Below, one piece after another: positions 11,516 through 24,330 of a DNA stretch of 64,000 nucleotides. How positions within the stretch are numbered: position 1 is the first letter of the stretch; each line of letters starts with the position of its first letter. Source of the DNA: Scalesia atractyloides (lineage: Eukaryota; Streptophyta; Magnoliopsida; Asterales; Asteraceae); contig CAMTDV010000017.1 of assembly GCA_947069175.1 (NCBI GenBank), positions 36,775,126 through 36,839,125 of the forward strand, written 5' to 3'. The notes below the pieces were generated by a model. The model searched no databases. It was given only the letters and a program-made list of their open reading frames with translations, and was not told where the DNA came from. Both the position numbers and the translations under genes were made by a program.

Positions 11516-14500
11516 TCACACCTCAAATTCTGCATCCACAACCACAAATTTACCTAATATCACAAATTTCGTATCGGTTAAGCTTGATGAACATAATTTC
11601 TTGAACTAGAAGCATCAGATCCTTACAATCCTTAAAACACTTGGATTATTGAAGTTTTTGAACCAACACATACCTGTTCCACCAGTTGACTCTGTAGAAC
11701 GTGAACAATGGGACAGATCTGATGGTTATGTGTCTACATTCATTACTGCAAGCTTGTCTTCTTCCTTCTTGTATCTAGCAAGAGGAACACAAGCGTCTTC
11801 TGAACTATGGAAGAACATAGAAGATTCGTTCAGTCAACAATTATTTGCAAAACATAATCAATACCAAACTCAATTTCATCTATTGAAACAGGAATCAAAG
11901 TCTATTTCTGATTACCTGAGCAGTGCAAAAGAGCTTGCTGATGCTCTGGATGTTGTTGGTGATCCTATTACAGACCAGTCACTTGTTCAACAAATACTCA
12001 ACGGTCTGAATGATGATTATAAACTTTTTCATCCGAATATTGAGAATCATGAAGTAAGACCAAATTTCCATCAGCTTCGTGCACGATTGTTAACTTTTGA
12101 GGCACGATTAACACATTATTCCTCAACATCAGTTCCACATGTTACCATGGCTGCTCTTAGTATCAAACCACCACATCATGAATCTCAAACTTCATAGATT
12201 TGTCAAATTTGTGCTAAAACAGGTCACACTGCTGCAACCTATTATTTCAGATTCACTCCAACAGATTCGTCGGGTCATGGTCGAAATTCTGGTGGACGTT
12301 GGCGAGGTAGAAACTCCGGCGGCTGGAACGGCGATCGTTTTGGTGAAAATCGTGGTGGTTATGGTAACCGGGGTGGTGGATTCGATGGTACTAATTCCGC
12401 CGGAGGAAGAAATTTTTCTGCTCATGTCGCTGATCTAGGGTTTGGGCAGGCACCTGCGTATGATTCACGCATTCTAGGGTTTGGAGCTGGTAATTGGTCA
12501 ACAGCTGACTCAAATACACAATCTGATGGGCGCATGTTTGGTGGGCCTAACATTTCTATTTTGGGCCCTGGTCCTTCACAAATGCATTCACAAACCAATT
12601 TTACTACTAATAATAATAATCAAAATGCCCAGCCTAATCCTACTACCACTCAAACTGGGCCTGCTCATCAGTTTGGGCCTGAACATTTTGCTGCATGGGC
12701 CAATCAACATGGGTCACCTCATTTTGGACAACCTTCTTCTCATTTTGGGCTTTTTGCGGATTTAGCTAGCGTGTGCGAGAAGGTTGACTCTTGGATTCCC
12801 GATTCAGGTGCAACTGCTCACATGACCGCTGATTCCTCTTTAGTCTTTGATGTTACACCATACACTTGTTCTGAAAGTGTGATTGTCGGTAACGGTACAT
12901 CTCTTTCTATTTCTCATATTGGCACTGCCTTACTTCGTTTGTCTAGTGGTAGTCTTTTACTCAAGCATGTACTTGTTGTTCCTGGTTTAGCCAAGAACCT
13001 TTTGTCTATTACACAACTGGTTATTGATCACCCTATTTCTATTATTTTCTAATATAGTGGTTTATCTGTTCAGACTCTGGGTGGACAGCTGCTCCACCAC
13101 ATGCGTGGTATTCCACATCAGCTATACTCTCTATCTGCTGTTGCATCTGTCTCTCGAGAGACCTGGCACTCTCGGCTGGGGCATCCTTCTGACAATGTTA
13201 TGTCTCCTTGTTCATTTTTACATTTGAAAAATAAAACCATAAATAATCAGTGTACTGCTTGTAGTATTTCTAAATCCATTAGACTACCTTTTACATCTAT
13301 TGTATCACATTCGACTGTGCCTATACATATTATACATTGTGATATTTAGGGTGCTTCCCCAACTATATCTAGAGATGGCTACCGATATTTCATTACTTTC
13401 ATTGATGATTTTAGTCGATTTACATGGCTGTATCCTTTGACTCATCATTCTCAAGCGGTTGATTGCTTTCAGCATTTCAAACCACTAGTTGAGAACCTTT
13501 TCTCTTGTACCATCAAACATATTCAGTGCGATGGTGCTCCTGAGCTCATTCATGGTTCTACGGCTTGATTTCTTTCAGATTCTGGTATCGCTTACAAAAT
13601 CTCATGCCCTTATACTCTCCAACAGAAGGGGTTGCTGAGCGGAAAAACCACCATCTTTCTGAGGTAGCTCGAGCATTATTGTTTCATGCTCGGTTACCAA
13701 AGAAATTCTGGTATGATGCGTATGCCACTGCTGCTTTTCTTATCAATCGGTTACCTTCACCGGTTCTTCATCATTCTTCTCCCTATGAGATTTTATTTGG
13801 TGATCGACCTGATTACTCTATTCTCTGCACATTTGGGTGTTTGTGTTATCCGTTTCTTGGTGATACCTGGACGGACAAACTTTCACCCAAATCCACTCCA
13901 TGTATCTTTGTTGGCTATGCTCCTGATCATCTTGGTTATCTCTGTTATGATCCTCATACCTTTCGTACTTATACGTCTCGACATGTTCGTTTTCATGAGA
14001 CGATTTTTGATATTCCCGATCCTTCCTCTTCTGTACCTACTACTCCTATTCCTACTTCTTCATTCTCTATTCCTTCCCCTCATTTGTTCGTTCCTCCTCC
14101 TCCTATTCCTCCTGCTTCTATTCCTACTTTTTCTCATTATTCTTCTTCTTCCTCGACACCCCCTTCTCCTCCTCCTCCTCCTGTTTTGACTCACCAGATG
14201 ATCACTCGTTCTCGTGATCACACACGACAGCCTTGCCAGTTTCCTGATCATGTTCTTTTTCATGTTTCTACTGCTCCTGCCACTGAGCCATCTACGTTTA
14301 GACAGGCTCAACAGTGGTCTGTTTGGTGGGATGCAATGCGTGTTGAGATTGGTGCTTTACATGCTAACCAAACTTGGCGTTTGGTTCCAGCTCCCACAGA
14401 TGCAAACATTGTTAGTTGCAAGTGGGTTTATAGGATTAAGCATAATCCTGATGGTTCTGTGAGTCGATACAAAGCCCGGCTTGTTGCTAAGGGCTTTCAT

Positions 14501-15800
14501 CAGACTGAGGGTGTTGATTATACTGAGACATTCAGCCCAGCGGTTAAACCCACTACTATTCGGCTTGTTCTTTCTGTTGCTTTCTCTCGTGGATGGGTCA
14601 TTAGACAGGTAGATGTCAACAATGCCTTTCTCCATGGTGATTTATCTGAGACTGTATATATGTCACAGCCTCCAGGCTTTGTTGACTCTTCTCGCCCACA
14701 TCATGTTTGTTTACTGCAGAACGCTCTTTATGGCCTGAAGCAGGCACCCAGAGCTTGGTTTTCTAAGCTATCATCGGCTCTTGTTTCTAGTGGATTTTCT
14801 CAGTGCCTTTCCGATACTTCTCTCTTTGTCTATAGACGAGATTCGATCACATGTTATGTCTTGGTTTATGTGGATGACATTATTATTACTGGGAGCTCTC
14901 CGGAGTTTGTTACTGACTTGATTGAGCTCTTACATTCACAGTTCGCGCTCAAAGATTTGGGTGTGTTGTCTTATTTTTTGGGTATACAGGCGACTTTCTC
15001 TGATGATGTTTTACAGCTTTCCTAGCAGCGCTATCTACTTGATTTATTACAGCGTACTGGTCTTGCTGAGTGTCGGCCCTTGTCTACTCTAGTTTCCTCT
15101 GGACGCCAACTTTCTCGACATACTGGTATTCCTTTGTCTGATCCTACTTTATATCGGAGTACAGTTGGTGCCTTACAGTATTTGGTCTTGACTCGACCCG
15201 AGATTGCTTATGCGGTCAGTAAGGTGTCACAGTATATACAGACACCTACTGATCGTCATTGGGTAGCAGTCAAGCGTATTCTGAGATATCTTCGAGGCAC
15301 GATTTCTCATGGTTTGAGTATTCAAAGATCTGATTGTAGAGATATACATGCTTATTCTGATGCTGATTGGGCTGGATGCCCTGATGATCGACGATCGACT
15401 ACTGGTTATTGTATTTTTCTCGGTCCAACCTCATTAGTTGGAGTTCCAAGAAACATCATATTGTTGCTCGATCTAGTACAGAGGCTGAGTATCGCGCCTT
15501 AGCTCATACTGCTGCCGAGGTTCGTTGGATTTTATATCTTTTACATGAGCTACATATTGATTCATCATGTCCACCTACTCTTTGGTGTGACAATATTGGC
15601 GCTACATATCTTGCAGTCAACCCGGTGTTTCATCAGCACACCAAACACCTTGAGGTTGACCTGCATTTTATTCGAGATATGGTATTAGATCATGTTTTGT
15701 CTGTGAGATATGTTCCTACTACTGTTCAGATTGTTGATATCTCGACCAAAGGTTGTCTTCTTCTCGGTTTGACACTCTACGGTCCAAGCTTCATGTCGAG
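11516..15800 (+). pseudogene. Copia gag-pol polyprotein, broken
   Basis: Gag of the UBN2 type spans about 11555-12195, with an in-frame TAG at 11607 where the family has Trp. A second TAG at 12195-12197 precedes a zinc knuckle (near 12201) whose last Cys is Tyr. The protease motif DSGAT lies near 12800, and the integrase zinc-binding start WHSRLGHPS near 13160. The integrase core is spread over several frames between 13350 and 13900. Reverse transcriptase has YVDD near 14865. A TAG at 15023 and a frame change near 15460 break the RNase H part (ADWAGC). At least five breaks make this a dead copy. Confidence 0.9.
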
Positions 15801-15823
15801 ACCTCCAGTTCAGCTTGAGGGGG

Positions 15824-15988
15824 TATTAGAGTATATTGAGATAGTTAGTTTGTTAGAGTTAGTGAGTTGAGTTTGCTATGACAGTTGGTAGTTAGTTCTT
15901 GTTATGAGAGTGTTATGTATATGTATTGCTCCTCATGTACACAATATAACAAACTATTCTAGTAAATGAATTTGTTACTTCTCTTACA
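15824..15988 (+). repeat. Short 3' LTR of the Copia element
   Basis: Right after the purine tract lies TATTAGAGTATATTG, probably TGTTAG with one change, extending to about CTCTTACA. The right end is approximate because the left LTR is missing. Confidence 0.55.
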
Positions 15989-16076
15989 CTTAGAGCTTCT
16001 GAGGCTCTTAGCCTTCAATTATCTTCTTAAGTGCATTCATCGTACTTAAAAGTTTTTCTTCAATACTAAATTTAGA

Positions 16077-16380
16077 TTACAAATCAAAATGAGGCACTAC
16101 AAGCTCGGTTGTTGCATTCATTGTATCATCCAACGTTGACAACCACCGGTTAACATTCACCATATTACAGCCATGCATTGTTACAATCTTAATGAACATC
16201 ATGTATGAGATTAACAAACTCATCATCTTTTGTATGTGTGTTAAAGGAATGCATGTCTTCAAATTTCCTAAGTCATCCGCATTGAGCTTTACACCTTGTT
16301 TGCCTGCATAGGCGTGATAGTAAAATCCATGGAAGGAGGTTATCCATCATTTCGGATCCTTACTTGCAAATCCGTTCATT
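16077..16380 (-). pseudogene. Unrecognised coding fragment
   Basis: On the minus strand about 100 codons read almost open from near 16380 to a stop at 16077, with one internal stop near 16348. The composition is protein-like (for example LNADDLGNLKTCIPL and MVNVNRWLSTLDDT). I do not recognise the family. It sits between two Copia LTRs with no promoter visible, so it is more likely a gene relic or captured exon than a gene. A homology search of this frame would decide. Confidence 0.35.
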
Positions 16381-16471
16381 TTTTTGTTCACGCACATATG
16401 TGAGACTACTATTCACCAAAATTTTCCTTTCGGATGTCATTTAAACGTAAACCCTTCTTCAAGTATTCAAA

Positions 16472-16804
16472 TCGAAATTGGTACCACTAAACAAGTAAAC
16501 AATCAAATCGAAATAATAAACAATTAGCTAAAAACCCAAAAACTTTATTATTGAAGAAATCTAACTCAACAACTCCAATTACAGATTCATACCAATTGTT
16601 TGCGGTATATATAATCTAGCCTATATAATTAGACTATAACTAGGATTCTATTTAATTAAAATCACAATTATTATCTGAACAATTCGTATTCTAACTCAAG
16701 TAGGAAACTTGATAGTTATCCACCATTTAATTAACTAAGTTGTAGTTATTTGATTTGCATACGCATAATTCTGATCCTTATTTGCCCCACGCATGTAGCC
16801 AACA
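16472..16804 (-). repeat. 3' LTR of the minus-strand Copia element
   Basis: About 333 bp match 32976-33034 plus 33804-34073, allowing for drift. On the minus strand it starts TGTTGGCTACATG. The left boundary is uncertain by about 10 bp. Confidence 0.8.
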
Positions 16805-16820
16805 ATCACCCCCTCCTGAA
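16805..16820 (-). other. Polypurine tract of the minus-strand Copia element
   Basis: The minus strand reads TTCAGGAGGGGGTGAT directly before the LTR start TGTTGG. Confidence 0.75.
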
Positions 16821-16856
16821 TTTTTAAGTCATATAGGGTAATTCCTGCACACTGGG

Positions 16857-19129
16857 TGTAACATCCTGCATACTCGTATTAGTCATAGTGTAACACGTGT
16901 CCATAACTCTTCGTTTAATTTCAAAAAGGGGAAAGATATAAAGTCTAAGGCCTAAAATGATTAAATGCCAAAAATTCAGCTTCTGGAGGTCCCTTACAGA
17001 CACCGTAAGGGGTTTTGAAAACATAAAGCGGTGAAACACCCCTTACAGACTGTAACCCACCTCTTACGGCCCGTAAGAGGTGCCCGGTGATAGAAAATTA
17101 GCAACTGGCCTGCCATTGTCGTTATGCTACCACATCTCAGCGAATTTCCCACTCTTTCTTTCCCTTGTCACACCTAAAAGGCCACTAATCAGCTGGGATT
17201 ACACTTGGCATGATTTGGGAGCATTAGGATTAGTATAAATAGCATGCTTGGTGTTCATCGTAACTCACACTTTCAAATCTCACTCTAAAACATTTCTTTG
17301 GAGCTTCTCTTGAGCTTTGGAGCTCTCTAGTGTTCCTTGTAGTTTTCAATCCTAGTAAGATTTTCTCCTTTGCTCAATTTCATTTAATTAGCTACTTTTT
17401 CAATTGAAAGTCAAATAGTTTAACTTTTCGTTTGACTTACAGTTCTGACCACTATGGTCAAGTCAAAGTTTGAATCGAACTTTCCTACGTGATCATAATC
17501 ACGAAGGAGTGAATCCGTTGTGATCATACCCTCCAACAATCCATTTAGTAGGTGAAATGATGAGTCGAGCATGTTATATCTAAAAAGTCAAAACTAGTAC
17601 ATACGCATTTTACGCTAATTGAACTTTTAACTATCTAAAACAACTTTTTTGACATCATATGAGTTGATATACACTAATAAAACCTATTTTAACATGCTCA
17701 ACTCGTCATACTTACTTTAGACCTCAATTCTATATCGAAAATCAAGCAGTTTGACTTTCGATTATAACCCGTTTGGTCTACTTTGAAACCCAATCAAGGC
17801 ATTTTTTTGACCATAATATTATAGGAAATAACCCTTTGAGGTAATACCATTTGAAGGATAAATCGACAAGTCCACTATATATACTTTTAAAAATGTCAAA
17901 AATGCCCCTACGGCATAAAAATGGTTTTAAAACCGACGAGGCACATAATCTGACCTCGAAACTGATTATATAATATTTGAAAATATTTTTTGACATAACA
18001 GACTTGTCATAGACCCATTCGATGTCGCGTTTATGCAAATGACTAGTTTAATATATATATATATATATATAAACTAGTCGTATTGGGTTTAAACATTTCA
18101 AAATCATTCCAAATCAGAATGTTTGGTTAATAGCCCATATCCAATGAGGCTTCGCACTCAGAAGGGTATAAACCACATTCTAACCGGTCACCGCTTAATC
18201 TAGCAAAACCGAAAAATATTCTAAGTAATGAGTCAAGTAATATAACTTACAAAAAGACTCATGAACATTCTAACGGATATATATAAATCTGTTTCATTCT
18301 GGACTATAGAGCCTTCCAGATAATCGTGCCTAGGATATACAACTTGAAATACGGCTTTGCTTCAAAGAACTTATTTAACAGAATATTTGCTAAGCAAATG
18401 TAAATACTCTTAGTCTATTTTTATCTGAAAACTTGGGATACGGCATTAGCCGCTTGGAGCGTATATTATATAAATGGGAAATGCTTTCATAAATATAAGA
18501 ATCTGGTTAATCCGTATTGCTTGAATAACATTAAACACTAGGAGTAATGGTACCGTGTCCGGGGCGTCCCCATCAACTAGGAATGATCATATAAAATACG
18601 CATAGGGGGTAATACTCCCGGAGGACGTACTATTAAAGGTGGTGTGTACCATAATCATATAATGGCGTAGATTTCTGGTACCCAGTTGTATTGACAAGCG
18701 TGTAAAACTGGTAACAAGAAATCTATCCCAAATAAATACTAGATGATTAATCTACGGGTTATCATAATATGTATCAAATAATTTATGAAAATAATCTTTT
18801 TAAATGAGATCGGTTAATTGTATTTACCAGCGAAAACTGACGTATTTTCAAAAGATTAAACCGCATCTAACGAACCCTGAATACAGAGTGGAATGGTTCA
18901 ATCAAAAGAAAAACCTTGGAATTTGCGACTCCTCCGATTAAAGGAATATGATAGCTAAGCTCGCTTTTATATCGGATCCTACTTGTGGGGTATTGTATAG
19001 AACATTTATAAATTTTAAAATTTTTGTCTTATTACTTTATCATCTTATCTTCCGCTGCATATTTGTGAAATTGTTATCAATCGTCATGCATAAACCCACC
19101 GCCGGCCCACCAGAAATCGGGGTGTGACA
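16857..19129 (+). repeat. 5' LTR of the truncated Gypsy element
   Basis: This 2273-bp LTR begins TGTAACATCC and ends GGGGTGTGACA. U3 has palindromic CTTACGG/CCGTAAG motifs (16991-17080), and the TATA box is TATAAATA at 17234-17241. No second copy is present for comparison. Confidence 0.8.
16991..17241 (+). promoter_or_regulatory. Palindromic motifs upstream of an LTR TATA box
   Basis: CTCTTACGGCCCGTAAGAG has 9-base arms around a single C and lies within 17060-17080. Weaker relatives occur at 16991-17012 and 17039-17056. TATAAATA is at 17234-17241. Confidence 0.65.
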
Positions 19130-19131
19130 TG

Positions 19132-19145
19132 TTGGTATTAGAGCC
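19132..19145 (+). other. Primer-binding site, tRNA-iMet type (one mismatch)
   Basis: TTGGTATTAGAGCC differs from the standard site by one base and lies two bases after the LTR end. Confidence 0.8.
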
Positions 19146-19287
19146 AGGTTTGAGGTAATTAGACACTATCCTTTTGTGTCTAAACTCAAATAATACAATT
19201 GTAGATTCCTCAAGAAAACTCCAAGTCTAGGCTTAACCTAAGACCACTCCTATCTTTGTAGTTATTGATTTTATAATTGTAAGGAAA

Positions 19288-19905
19288 ATGACTCCAAGAC
19301 GATGAGGGAAAAGTAAAGGACCGATAATGGGCCAAGGACCACCATGACCCAACAATCACACTCGCATCATTCCAGTGAGTTATTTCACGCCTCTAACTCT
19401 ATAAACTCTCCTAACCCAAGCCAAATACCTCAAGATAATGACTCAGACCCATAAATGCCAAACTCTTGAACCAAACGGCAACCCATTGAACTGTCTAGTG
19501 ACACTGCCTCTTACCACGGTTCCCCGTATCATGGTCTAGACGAATGGAACATGTATTTCAATCAATTTACCTTTTATAATACCCTGAACACCAATAATCT
19601 GAACATCCCCACACACCTTCTCATGAACCTCCTCAAACTCCACCACCTCTACCAAATGAGGCCCGGTTATTGCCTCACCAACTGGTGGAACAACAGCGGA
19701 CACAACCAAGAAGGAACCGCACCAAACCGAGGATGTCAGTGCGAACTAGAGTTCCTATAATCCTTCGTCCCCCTCTTCCTCCATCCACAAGCCACTACAC
19801 ACCAATATTTAGAGGATCCATAAATGGGAGGACCCTCCAACCCGGCTCCGGCTGAAAACCCTACACCACCGGGTTATGACAACCCTATACCGACCTACCC
19901 AAACT
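19288..19905 (+). pseudogene. Gypsy gag N-terminal fragment, broken
   Basis: An ATG at 19288 opens a reading (MTPRR) that meets a stop within six codons. Open stretches in changing frames follow to about 19905. They are rich in Pro, Ser, Asn and Tyr (SSDTASYHGSPYHG near 19495; GYDNPIPTYPN near 19875), as in the N-terminal part of chromovirus gag. No capsid core, zinc knuckle or pol remains. Confidence 0.6.
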
Positions 19906-21907
19906 AATTGACTAAATAGGACTAATCTGGACGTGTATATAATAAGTAACAAAGACAACCCACAATCTTACAAAAATCACTTGCTGACACTTCTGGTTCA
20001 TCTTTGTCTTTAGACAACTTGAGTCTCGGTTCCATCGAACATAAAGTTGAATTAAAGTCTTACATACCGGCTTCTTTTAAAATTTTCAAGGCGTAGCTTT
20101 CATTGTTTGATTTTAACACAATCTTCATCTTTAGAAACTTCGATACCTAAGTAATAAGTTAACTCAACAAGATTCAACATTTCAAACCGTAACGCCATCA
20201 TCTTCTTGAACTCGTTTATGAAAACCATACTTGTTCCTATCACGAACAAATCATCAACATAAATCGCAACAATTAAATAATTAGTATCAACCACCTATCG
20301 ATAAACCGCCTTTTCTTGAATGCACCGATGAAAACCTATATTCTTCAAAATACCATCAGGCTTTATATTCCATGCTCTTAGGGCTTGCCTGAGACCATAT
20401 AACGCTTTAGCCAATTTGTACACTTTCTGATTTTCACCCGGTTTTTCGAGTCCATCTCATTGACACACATACACTTCTTCCTTTAAATCATCATGAAGAA
20501 ACATCTTTACATCCAACTGATGAATCTTCCATCCCTTCTCGGCTGCGAGAGCGATCAATAGGCGTATTGTCTCGATTCGAGCTACAGGCGTGAATACTTC
20601 ATCAAAATTAATACCTGGTTGTTGACCATAACCTTTCACCACCAACAACGCCTTGTGTTTATTAATTGAAGCGTCTGCATTTCTTTTGATCTTGAACATC
20701 CACTTCAACCCAATGGGTTTTACGCCTTTTGGTAGAAAAGTTAGCTTCCAAGTAGTATTTTTTTCAATCGACTCAATTTCAGTTTTCTTTGTTTTTACCC
20801 ATTTTGGTTTCATGTTTTGCTTCAGTAAAGTTTCTCGGCTCCTCATAAAAAGTTAACATCAATTATTCATTTGCTTCGTCAACATTTAACTCACAATCCT
20901 TCAACTTTGTTGGCAATACAGTAATCCGAGTGGATCGTCGAACTAACTTTGTGTTATTCTGACCAAACTAAAAAGCTCCCACGGTAACAGCTTCGGCTGA
21001 GGCCCCTCCTAACGCAAATTAAACTGCTGTGTGACCGGGTTTCTGGCTAGAAATAGCACCATGTACACTGTTGTTTTCTGGATGAATATGATCAACACTA
21101 TCGCTACTTGTTTAGGCTCGAATCTGGGTCTTGATTGCTGCAAAATCACTTGTAGTTGGACTATTAGGTTCTGAATTATTGAGTTGGTTCAAACCAGCCT
21201 CTGTTTTTCTATTTTCTCCTGAACCAGGCCTAAAGCCAATGTCCACCAAATTTCCCCGTGTTACACCAAACATACCTGGTTCACCATGATCATTTTTCAT
21301 AATACTCCAGCTCCACCCCTTTTTTCATAGAAATCAGCATGTATACTTATAACATTTTCTTCTGTCGCATGGGTCATATAACCGGTAACCACCCGAACCA
21401 GGCTCCGAACCTAGATGAACTAGGGGTTGTGATCTATCGTCTAACTTTCTTAAATGCTTATTAACAATTCGTTCATAAGCTATGCAACCAAATACTATAA
21501 ATTTTTATGGTTTGGTTTCTTACCTTTAAAAGTTTCAAATGGTGTGACACCGACATGTGTTAGCGTAGGAGTTTGGTTTATAATATAAGTTGCATGACGA
21601 ACTGCTTCACCCCAGAAGTAATTAAGAACTGATTTTGCTTTCATAATACTTCGTGTCATCTCTAAAAAATTTCGATTTCTCCTTTCCACTATACCATTTT
21701 GTTGAGTGGCGCATGGAGCCGTTAACATTCGAACCATTCTCTCTATTTTGTAGAACTGATTAAATTCATGTGAAGTAAATTCACCACCTTTATCGTTATG
21801 GAATGTTTTAATTATCATCATGATTTGCTTTTCAATCTTGGTTTTGAATCTTTTGACGAACTCAAATGTGTCACTTTTATTCTTAACAGAAAAGACCACA
21901 TATACCA
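19906..21907 (-). pseudogene. Copia integrase to reverse transcriptase fragment, broken
   Basis: Read on the minus strand, the integrase core starts near 21907 and contains the GIVERRNR motif near 21685. The GKKPNHKN stretch near 21500 marks the end of the core. Reverse transcriptase begins near 20846 (KWMFKIKRN) and includes the YVDD box near 20255. The piece ends near 19906 just after a YTRPD motif, before RNase H. Several frame changes and stops (for example near 20460 and 20300) interrupt it. Its 5' continuation is at 32284-32330, on the far side of the Athila insertion. Confidence 0.88.
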
Positions 21908-23084
21908 TGATGACGGGTGGACCGTAGAACAACCCTTAAATGATATAAATAGTGTAAATATCGTATGTTTAATTGGGTTATTTTAAGGGATTGGATGACT
22001 ACGGTATGCTTGTTATGTCAGGTACAAATGTGTAAAAGATGGAAGAAACGAAAATTGGGTGAAGAGCAGAAGTGGAATGGAAAGATAAGTGATTTGGAGA
22101 ATCAAAGAAGTCAAAGTTGGGCTCTACCATAAGCTACGGTAGCTTCTGATTCAAGTTCTTCACACCATAAGTCAGTAGGTTCTCACTGTAGCCACTTAAA
22201 GACCACCGTAAGCTACGATGGCCACCATAGCTTACGGTAGAGGCCAGGCGCAAAAATTCAATTTCTTTATAGTTGTTGTTGAGGAGTGACTCTTGATATC
22301 CTTTTCTTAGTTTCGGTTCAAAAATTGTTAGAGGTGAAATTAGGGTTGCAACACAAGATTTTGGGTGTTCCTATCATTGCTTTTTCATCTTTGATTCATA
22401 TGAACAATGAAATTGAAGTGATGATGATTAACTGAATGATGAGTGGCTAATTTCCTTTATGTTTTCTCCTGGATTGTAAGGTTTTCGATTGAATGTTTTG
22501 TCATTGTTTATGTTATTTGTGGGATAGTAGTTTGATTATTTTAATTATATTACTATGGTGATGGTGTGTTTGTTTGTCCTCTATTTTCCCTTTAAATTCT
22601 TTGTATTGTAAGATTTCTTATTTTAAAAAATCAGTTGTTGGTGCCATAGGCAATCAGGATTTATTGGGAGGGATTTGGGGTTGGCTATATGTAACTGATT
22701 AGCGGGTGACAACCTTGCGTTCTTATAATCCAAGTACTTGGTCCCCTTTTATCACAATCAAACACACACTCACGAACTATGTATATGTAGTTCATCCCAA
22801 TTAAACTTTTGACATTGACATTCGTAGAAAACTTGAAACCAGGGGAGAACATTCCTTCTCATTTCTGAATCAAATCTTGTTAAGTGATATTTAGTTAATT
22901 TTAGTTCTACAAACCAAACAACCAAATCTTGAAATTACTTTTCTACATTTTAATTTTATCAGTCGTAATTTGCAAACTACTTAGTAAACACATTTTCCAC
23001 AAACTCCATGTGTTCGATACCCATTTACCACTATCCAATTAGGGTAATTGGTTTATTGTTTAGTGGGACTTCGACCTCATGTCA
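21908..23084 (+). repeat. 5' LTR of the Athila-like element
   Basis: About 1177 bp, starting TGATGACGGG. From about 22633 to the end it matches 31829-32283. U3 has ACCGTA/TACGGT palindromes (22126-22238), with a weak TATA-like TTTATAG near 22266. Confidence 0.8.
22126..22275 (+). promoter_or_regulatory. Palindromic motifs in the Athila U3
   Basis: ACCATAAGCTACGGTAG at 22126-22142 and two facing copies at 22203-22238 share the arms ACCGTA/TACGGT around AGC. A TATA-like sequence follows near 22266. Confidence 0.55.
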
Positions 23085-23087
23085 AAT

Positions 23088-23108
23088 TTTGGCGTCGTTG
23101 CTAGGGAG
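23088..23108 (+). other. Primer-binding site, Athila type
   Basis: TTTGGCGTCGTTGCTAGGGA resembles the Athila TGGCGCCGTTGCCGGGGA site (tRNA-Asp type) and starts a few bases after the LTR. Confidence 0.75.
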
Positions 23109-24228
23109 TAGTGCGCAACGTGTGTTATCTTTAGTAGTTTTTGTTTGTTATTTTCAGGTTTACGCTGGTTGTGTTAGTGTGCAGGTACTTACAGGTTTAT
23201 GCATACTACAGGCTCTCACAAGTCATCACCACTAGCTTTTGATCCTGAAATTAAACAGACGCTTAGACAGAATTGAGTGTTACTTCGGGAGAACAAAATT
23301 TTTAGGTCTCCTACTACACCAAAAAGCATAATGGATCCACCAACACCCACTACGGGTCAAACAGTACCAACCACTCCTCCTCTAATTCCTACAACAGTTT
23401 CAACACCATCGAGTGAGGTGAAACCCACCAACACCACGATTCCCATGAGCACACAATATACATTCAGTTATCAACCTTCATCCACCATTCCACCTTTTAG
23501 CCATTTTTTCCAACACCCGATCAATCATCATCCCAACAAAGTTAACCACCTCCGTTCCAACAAAACCCACCCATAATCCATACCACCCCAAATTTTTAAC
23601 AACCACCACAACCGAGGTTGCAATACCAACAACCTCCATTCATACAGCCTATGGGGACACGGTGGGATGTGTATGACGATGGTTATGAAGATGAATTTGA
23701 GGGTTATCACGAGGAGGACTATGTAATGTGTCACACCCCGACCCGCAGCGGAAAAGGTGATCGGGGCATGATTGGGTTATCATCAAAGCTCATGACATTT
23801 ATTATAATGTTTCATATTTATTATTTCAATTTAAAAGAGATCATACAATCATATCAAACAAATACAACATGTTCTATTCATCCTTCTAAACTTCATTATT
23901 TTTCTTCTAAGGCAATTTCCTATGTTTTCCTTGCTTCATCCTGTTCACCTGTATCATATGTAAAAATGGTTTTTGGATCAACAAAAAGTTGGCGAGTGAA
24001 CCTTGTTAGTAAACATTTATTATTTATTTCTTGTTGTAATTAATATGGAAAAATTGTGCAATATTCATATATGAACAAACGTAAATAAACATACAATAAC
24101 AACAAACAGCATACAATAGCAAACCAACAGCATACGATATCAAACAACAACAAACAATAACATACAATAACAAACCAATAGCATACAATAACATATCAAC
24201 TTGCATGAATATATAACATGAATGAAAC

Positions 24229-24330
24229 TGTGCGATCAAGGCTCAATCAAACGGAGTCGATCGTATTGCATGTACTGAAAATGATAAATGTCTGTGCGAT
24301 CAAGGCTCAATCAAACGGAGCCGATCGTAT
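24229..24330. repeat. Direct repeat in the solo LTR
   Basis: TGTGCGATCAAGGCTCAATC and the next 15 bases occur at about 24229 and 24292, a period of 63 bp. Confidence 0.8.

Larger units (their letters stand above)
11513..15988 (+). mobile_element. Decayed Ty1/Copia retrotransposon, 5' end missing
   Basis: Gag, protease, integrase, reverse transcriptase and RNase H segments appear in order on the + strand. A polypurine tract TTGAGGGGG (15815-15823) and a short 3' LTR follow. The 5' LTR and PBS are absent because the left end abuts another family's LTR at 11512. Gene order integrase before reverse transcriptase identifies Copia. The short LTR and gag type look Ale/Retrofit-like, which is tentative. 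Confidence 0.9.
16857..19905 (+). mobile_element. 3'-truncated chromovirus-like Gypsy element
   Basis: An LTR (16857-19129), a degenerate tRNA-Met primer site and a decayed gag lie on the + strand. At about 19905 the sequence switches abruptly to minus-strand Copia pol. The Gypsy pol and 3' LTR are gone, and so is the Copia RNase H region that should lie between 16820 and 19905. One deletion after insertion explains both losses. Confidence 0.8.
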
